A program made the translations under genes and the position numbers. Below are positions 59,537 to 64,000 of a stretch of 64,000 bases of DNA, piece by piece. The notes under the pieces were generated by a model, which was not told where the DNA came from, did no database searches, and saw nothing but the letters and a program-made list of their open reading frames with translations. Numbering within the stretch: position 1 is the stretch's first letter; every line of letters starts with the position of its first letter. This DNA comes from VXPW01 sp965115815 (GTDB taxonomy: Bacteria; Pseudomonadota; Alphaproteobacteria; TMED109): positions 4,278,001 through 4,342,000 of the forward strand of contig OZ220465.1 in assembly GCA_965115815.1 (NCBI GenBank), read 5' to 3'.

Positions 59537-60556
59537 TCACGCGATGAAGTCGAAGTCGAAGTCGAAGTCGAAATCGGACTCGGTCAATTTCGCCGCCTTC
59601 GTGCCGCTGACCTTGATGCTCCATTCTCCGGATGCATCCTCGATTACGGCGTGGGGGACTACGTATTTGGGAAACTTGGCCTTGCCCGTGATGATCAGGT
59701 CGGAGAACTGGATTCCGCTGTCGGCCGTGAAGACGATCAGATCCTCGCCGTCCTTGAATTGGGATATTTCGTCGTGGCCGCTGTTCCGGCCGAACACGAA
59801 GCGATCCGCGCCGCCGGCGCCGCGCAGGTCGTCGTCGCCGGCCCCGCCGTGCAGCACGTCGTCGCCCTTGTCGCCGTCCAGGTCATCGTCGCCGGCCCCG
59901 CCGTGCAGCACGTCGTCGCCCTTGTCGCCGTCCAGGTCATCGTCGCCGGCCCCGCCGTGCAGCACGTCGTTGTTGTCTCCGCCGTTCAGGTCGTCGTCGC
60001 CGGCCCCGCCGTGCAGCACGTCGTCGCCCCAACCGCCGTTCAGGTCGTCGTCGCCCTTGCCGCCGTGCAGCACGTCGTCGCCGCCGCCGCCGTGCAGGAA
60101 GTCGTCGCCCTTGCCGCCGTACAGCCGGTCGGCGCCGGCACTGTAGTAGCCGCCGTCCAGGTGGTCGTTGCCGTCTCCGCCGCGGAGCTCGTCGTCGCCG
60201 GCGTTGCCGAACAGAGAGTCGTCGCCCTTGCCGCCGCGGAGCTCGTCGTCGCCGTCGTCGCCGCTCAGGCCGTCGTCGCCGGCCCCGCCGCGGAGCACGT
60301 CGTCGCCGCCGCCGCCGTGCAGCACGTCGTCGCCGGCCCCGCCGTGCAGCCGGTCGGCGCCGTCCCAACCGAGCAGATCGTCGGTACCGGCCCCGCCGTG
60401 GAGCACGTCGTCGCCGGCGCCGGCGTCGAAGTAGTCGTTGCCGGCCCCGCCGTGGAGCACGTCGTCGCCGGCGCCGGCGTCGAAGTAGTCGCGGCCGGCC
60501 CCGCCGCGGAGCTCGTCGTCGCCGTCGGTGCCGAACACGTAGTTTCGCTGTGCCAT
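59537..60556 (-). CDS. RTX-repeat calcium-binding protein, second member
   Basis: A 339-residue RTX protein with repeats such as DDVLHGGAGDDDLDGDKGDD, then GADRFVFGRNSGHDEISQFK and the tail ESDFDFDFDFDFIA. It has no catalytic domain. The ATG at 60556 follows GGGAG. It precedes the other RTX gene by 48 bp and probably forms an operon with it. Only 51 bp separate its start from the end of the DruA element at 60608, so its native promoter may have been displaced. The Asp-Phe tail is encoded by a hexanucleotide repeat. Confidence 0.9.
   Translation of the reverse strand: MAQRNYVFGTDGDDELRGGAGRDYFDAGAGDDVLHGGAGNDYFDAGAGDDVLHGGAGTDDLLGWDGADRLHGGAGDDVLHGGGGDDVLRGGAGDDGLSGDDGDDELRGGKGDDSLFGNAGDDELRGGDGNDHLDGGYYSAGADRLYGGKGDDFLHGGGGDDVLHGGKGDDDLNGGWGDDVLHGGAGDDDLNGGDNNDVLHGGAGDDDLDGDKGDDVLHGGAGDDDLDGDKGDDVLHGGAGDDDLRGAGGADRFVFGRNSGHDEISQFKDGEDLIVFTADSGIQFSDLIITGKAKFPKYVVPHAVIEDASGEWSIKVSGTKAAKLTESDFDFDFDFDFIA
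59546..59575 (-). repeat. Hexanucleotide repeat at the RTX C-terminus
   Basis: GAAGTC repeated four times plus a variant GAAATC on the plus strand, coding Asp-Phe pairs just before the stop. The paralog has a single copy of the motif (ESDFHFA). Slippage would lengthen or shorten the secretion tail without a frameshift. Confidence 0.9.
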
Positions 60557-60607
60557 GGTGCAATCTCCCTAGGTTCCGGCCGTCAGGTTCCGGCCGGCCG
60601 CCCGGAA

Positions 60608-62968
60608 CCTAGCACTACCATGTCCTGAAAAAAAGGGCTGGACATTGCCGATCGGGCGGTGTACGGTCCCTCGCCCTGCGGACCCAATCGAACATCCTTC
60701 AGACGCTGCGCGGCGCGGAAGCGCGGTCCCGGGTGGCCGGGATCCTGTCGCGGGAGTCGTTTGCCAGCCGGCAGTCCTTGGGCCGCCGGGTGTGCGAGGA
60801 GTTTGCCTTGGTCGACGCCCTCGGCCGGTGGCCGGTTTCGGGATGCCTCAAGGCCCTGCGCACGCTGGCGGCGTCCGCGCCGGAGATCGTCCTGCCGCCG
60901 CCCCGGGTGCCGCCGCCGGACCGAACGCCGCGTCCGCTGGACGAGGCCGTTCCGGCGCCGGTCGGGGTGCCGGGGCGGGTGTCGGAGATCGAAGGGCTGG
61001 AGGTGGTTCCGGTGACGGCGGTGGCGCAGCGCACGGTGTGGAATACGCTGATTGCGCGCGAGCATCCGCACGGCCTGACGACCTTCGCGGGCCCTCAGGT
61101 GCGCTAGCTGGATCGGGTGGAGTGCGCCCCAGCGCCGGGATCACCTCCACCGGGTGATCGGTTTCAGCCGCTTCCTGATCCGTCCGGCGGTTCGCTGTCC
61201 CCATCTCGCCAGCCACGTGTTGGGCCGCCGGTTGCGGCGGCTGCCTGCGGACCTCGAGGCCCGCTACGGCCTGCGGGTGTGGCGGGTGGAAAGCTATGCG
61301 GATGCGGGTGTGCAGGGCACCTGCCTGCGGGCCGCCAATTTCGTGTGCGTGGGCGCGACGAAGGGGCGGGGTCGCCAGGACCGGTATCATCGCCGGGACA
61401 AGACCGGGAAGACGGTCTGGATGTACCCGTTGCACCGGCGCTGGCGCCGGGATCTCGGGGTGGCCGAAGTGGAGCGATGGCCGTCGCTTGCGCCCGGGGA
61501 GGGTCTCCGTGCACAGGAGTGGGCCGCGAACGAGCTGGGAGGAGCACCCTTGGGGGATCGGCGACGGACGGCGCGGCTGGTGAAGAGCGCTTCGCTGCTG
61601 GCGGAGGATCCGGGACAGAAGATCCAGGCCCACCCGGACCGCAGCCGTACGGTCATCAGCGCCTTCTACCGGTGGATCGAGCAACCGGCGGACCGCGCCA
61701 TCACGGCGGACCACATTCTGGCACCCCACCGGGAGCGTACCCTCCAACGCATCCGGGGGCAGCGGACGGTGCTGGCAATCCAGGACGGGAGCGATCGGAA
61801 CTTTGCGCGGCGTCCGGGGTGTGACGGTCTGCAGGTGATCGGCACGAACCAGACCCGTGCCTCGACCCTCGGCCTGCACCTGCATGCCACGCTGGCGGTG
61901 ACCGACACCGGCCTGCCCTTGGGGGTGCTGCGGTTGGGGTTCGACCCGTTGAAGAAGCATGCGAAGACCGTCGCCGCCGGGACGAAAAGCCGGCGATGGC
62001 TCCACGGCTTCACGGACACCGTCGACGCCGTCCGGGAAGTCGGCGGCAAGACCCGCGTGATCACGGTCTGCGATCGGGAGGCGGACTTCTTCGAACGGTT
62101 TGATCTCCAGCGCCAGCACCCGCGGGTCGAGGTGTTGGTGCGGGCCCGGCATGATCGGGTCTTGGGACCCCATCGCCCGAAGCGGTTCGCTGCCCTGCAG
62201 GCCGGCCCGCCCGACGATCGGATCGACATCGAGATCGACGGCCTGACCGAACGCCGGAAATCGCGCGGGAAGCCGGCCCGGCCGGCGCGGCGCAAGCGCG
62301 TGGCCCACTGCGAACTCCGGCATCGTCGCCTGACCCTGCCGTCGACCCTGGAGGGCAAGGATCCCGTGTCCGTCTCGACCGTCCATCGGGTCGAAATCCA
62401 CCCGCCCGAAGGCGAGAATCCGGTGCAGGGGTTCCTGCTCACCACGCTCCCGGTGCGCACCGGTCCGCACGCCGCCGAGGTGGTCGGCCACGATCTTCAG
62501 CGCTGGAAGATCGAGGATTTCTTCCGCGTCCTGAAATCCGGCTGCCAGGTGCAGTCCCTGCGGTTCCGCAAGGCCGAACGCCTGCAACGGGCCACCGCCA
62601 TCCATGCCGTGATCGCTTGGCGCATCATGGTTCTGACCCTGCTCGGACGACCGGTCCCGGACTGTGCACCCACGCTGATGTTCACCGATCCGGAACTGGC
62701 CTTCCTCCGCGACTATGCCCGCGAGCAGACCATGCCGGCGCCCGATACCCTCGGCGCCGCCGTGCGTCGGGTCGCCCATCTCGGAGGGTATCGGGACCGC
62801 AAGCACGACCCCGAACCCGGACACCAGATCATGTGGCACGGCTCCAACCGCCTGAGCAGCGCCACCCTCGGCCATCGAATCGGCTTCCAGGCCGGCCAGC
62901 GGCAGGCCCTGGTCCGGGATCGGACCCCTCTGGTCCAGCCATAATTGTCCTGACTCGGTAGTTCTAGG
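60608..62968 (+). mobile_element. DruA-Tn5-like element with recognisable ends
   Basis: Imperfect inverted ends of about 17 bp: CCTAGCACTACCATGTC at 60608 and, reading inward from 62968, CCTAGAACTACCGAGTC. The 2,361-bp interval contains one DruA-transposase gene. No clear target duplication. It lies directly upstream of the RTX pair. Confidence 0.75.
60661..62944 (+). pseudogene. DruA (DUF4338)-Tn5-like IS4 transposase, broken in the DruA part
   Basis: The first frame gives the N-terminal region (RQSLGRRVCEEFALVDALGR, GCLKALRTLAASAPEIVLPP) and the first DUF4338 motif (IAREHPHGLTTFAGPQVR), then a TAG at 61105-61107 exactly where relatives have Tyr (VRYL/VRYF). A deletion and frame change follow. 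From 61154 the frame is open for 596 residues: rest of DUF4338 (RPAVRCPHLASHVLGRRLRR, GVQGTCLRAANFVCVG), the Tn5-type N-terminal domain (EWAANELGGAPLGDRRRTAR) and catalytic acids in VLAIQDGSDRNFA, ITVCDREADFFERF and RWKIEDFFRVLKSGCQVQSL. The transposase half could still be made. Confidence 0.85.
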
Positions 62969-63645
62969 CCGATCCCGAGCCCCGCGCCGCCGATCCGCCC
63001 CGGAACCGCGCGGGACGGGCCGGCGACGGCAGGGATCGCACCCCGGCAGATGCACGGCAGGGATCGCGCCCCGGCAGGGATCGCACGGCCGAGCGTCCCC
63101 TCGAACGGCCCGTCAGCGGCAATCCTCGGCCGTGGACACGGCCGTTTCGCCATCTTTGCCCCGAGAGAGGCCATTTTTCGGGACCCGAGGGATCGCGCAC
63201 GTGAAAGATTGCGCAAATTTCGCGCCCATTTTCATTCGCTCAAAATTCACTTGCCGCCGATTTGCTCCGGGGCACTTCAAACTTTTTTCCGCTGGGCGGC
63301 TGGCAGGGAGCCGCCCCGGCGCCGCCGCAACCCCGCAGGGACGGACGGCGCATGGAGACGCGGGCCGGCGACGCCGCAACCCCGCAGGGACGGACGGCGC
63401 ATGGAGACGCGGGGCCCTCGATCCGCCGCAACCCCGCAGGGACGGACGGCGCATGGAGACGCGCCCCGGCGCCGCCGCGGCCCCGGGGCCCCCTCTCGAT
63501 GCGCGCGGCCGGCCCCCGGACGGCGCATGGAGACGCGGGCCGGCGACGGCAGGGATCGCACCCCGCCCGGCCGCGGGGCCCTCGATCCGCCGCAACCGCC
63601 CCCCCCCGGACGGCGCCCCGGACACGCGGGCCGGGGCCGGCCCTA
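62969..63645. other. GC-rich repeat-bearing spacer, no gene
   Basis: Nearly 700 bp without a credible gene. It contains repeated phrases such as GGCAGGGATCGCACCCCG (about 63026 and 63547) and a tandem repeat block. Frames on both strands translate into repetitive Arg/Gly/Pro strings. Confidence 0.5.
63324..63475 (+). repeat. Tandem repeat of ~50 bp, three units
   Basis: Units start at 63324, 63373 and 63425. Each has about 39 conserved bases beginning GCCGCAACCCCGCAGGGACG and ending GGCGCATGGAGACGCG, followed by 10-13 variable bases. A partial fourth copy of the second half lies near 63518. Not CRISPR-like, because the conserved part is longer than the variable part. Confidence 0.85.
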
Positions 63646-64000
63646 GTAGTACGGAATCATTAGATTGATGGGTATAGAGACTTCAGTTTCACCCGGGCGT
63701 CTGCCGTCGTGAACCGCCAGTCGACGGTGCCGCCGGCCGCGTTGCGGCGCTCGACCCACGCCGCGGTTTCCCGCAGCATGGTGGCGCGATCAGGAATGCG
63801 TCGTCGAAGACACGGTCGCGACAACGCACCGATTTCGATCTCGGCCATGTTGAGCCAGCTTCCGTGCTTCGGCGTGTACCGAAACTCGAACCGCTTTCGC
63901 ACCCGCATGGCCTCCCGGGGTGCAAAGGCTTCCTACAACGACGCGGGGCCGTGTGTGTTCAGGTTGTCCATGACCCGTACGATCTTCTTGCCGGGGAAGT
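63646..64000 (-). mobile_element. IS630-family element, copy D, cut by the window end
   Basis: The right end GTAGTACGGAATC starts at 63646 after TA, and the transposase C-terminus is read on the minus strand (stop near 63660; WLNMAEIEIGALSRPCLRRR with the catalytic Glu). At the window edge the sequence has reached the second catalytic Asp region (KIVRVMDNLNTHGP). The gene is continuous as far as visible. Confidence 0.85.

Noticed and set aside
58172..60628. Long plus-strand frames antisense to both RTX genes (Val/Ala-rich, up to 449 residues)
   Set aside because: They are mirror images of the RTX repeats, with no ribosome-binding site or domain. The minus-strand frames have SD sequences and clear family motifs.
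42797..61107. Global reassignment of TAG as a sense codon
   Set aside because: Host genes ending at 30794 and 34099 (minus strand) use TAG as their stop with the next gene starting at once. Only element-specific readthrough or mutation bias remains possible.
63324..63475. CRISPR array at the tandem repeats
   Set aside because: Conserved units (~39 bp) are separated by only 10-13 variable bases, so the geometry is that of a minisatellite.

Overview
The window is high-GC DNA from what looks like an alphaproteobacterium. The 16S rRNA gene has the short V3 region and signature stretches usual for that class, with a Rhodospirillales-like feel, and the rrn operon has the order 16S, tRNA-Ile, tRNA-Ala, 23S, 5S, tRNA-fMet. 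Only about half of the window is ordinary host sequence. The rest is a dense patchwork of insertion sequences, their fragments, MITEs and broken genes, as expected of a genome in a phase of IS expansion (for example a host-restricted or small-population lineage).

Layout. 0-4.3 kb: a nearly complete IS630 element and a decayed DruA(DUF4338)-ISAs1 fusion. 4.3-9.3 kb: a lone SDR gene divergent from a compact larC-larE-larB-larA operon, which makes and uses the nickel-pincer cofactor of lactate-racemase-type enzymes. 9.3-17 kb: accessory zone with an IS630 end, a RES/Xre toxin-antitoxin pair, IS5, ISL2-like and IS110 remnants, a 180-bp MITE and an ISAs1 remnant. 17.1-35.1 kb: a long minus-strand chain of 19 genes, most overlapping by 4 bases. 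In transcription order it encodes a nitrate/taurine-type ABC transporter, the ABC exporter and beta-propeller set associated with PQQ-dependent alcohol dehydrogenases, a PLP-dependent beta-synthase, a rhodanese and a Cys/Met-metabolism lyase, DUF192, ModE and ModABC, a ThDP enzyme, and then a HpaI-type aldolase, an enolase-superfamily enzyme and a PfkB kinase. 35.2-40.6 kb: the rrn operon with its promoter and terminator. 40.9-44.3 kb: a dnaE2 remnant cut by a DruA element, which is in turn cut by an ISNCY-type element. 44.3-47.7 kb: a three-gene operon (oxalate-CoA-ligase-like, PanE-like, methyltransferase). 47.8-58.2 kb: an intact DruA-Tn5-like transposase, a small CRISPR-like array, a second DruA-IS4 gene, two IS630 copies and two ISNCY copies carrying nested MITEs. 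58.3-60.6 kb: two RTX-repeat proteins. 60.6-64 kb: another DruA-Tn5-like element with recognisable ends, a repeat-rich non-coding stretch, and an IS630 copy that runs off the window.

Most notable. Five separate DruA/DUF4338 modules sit in front of at least three different transposase types. A mini array of 28-bp palindromic repeats lies between two divergent DruA-transposase genes and is cut by one of them. Two ISNCY copies share amber codons at the same two places, and in one copy a MITE has gone into the TA of one of those amber codons. In-frame minisatellites have grown inside two unrelated transposases.

Limits. Everything here was read by eye. Family names rest on motifs and remembered family patterns, not on database searches. 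Boundaries of degenerate elements and rRNA ends are approximate.
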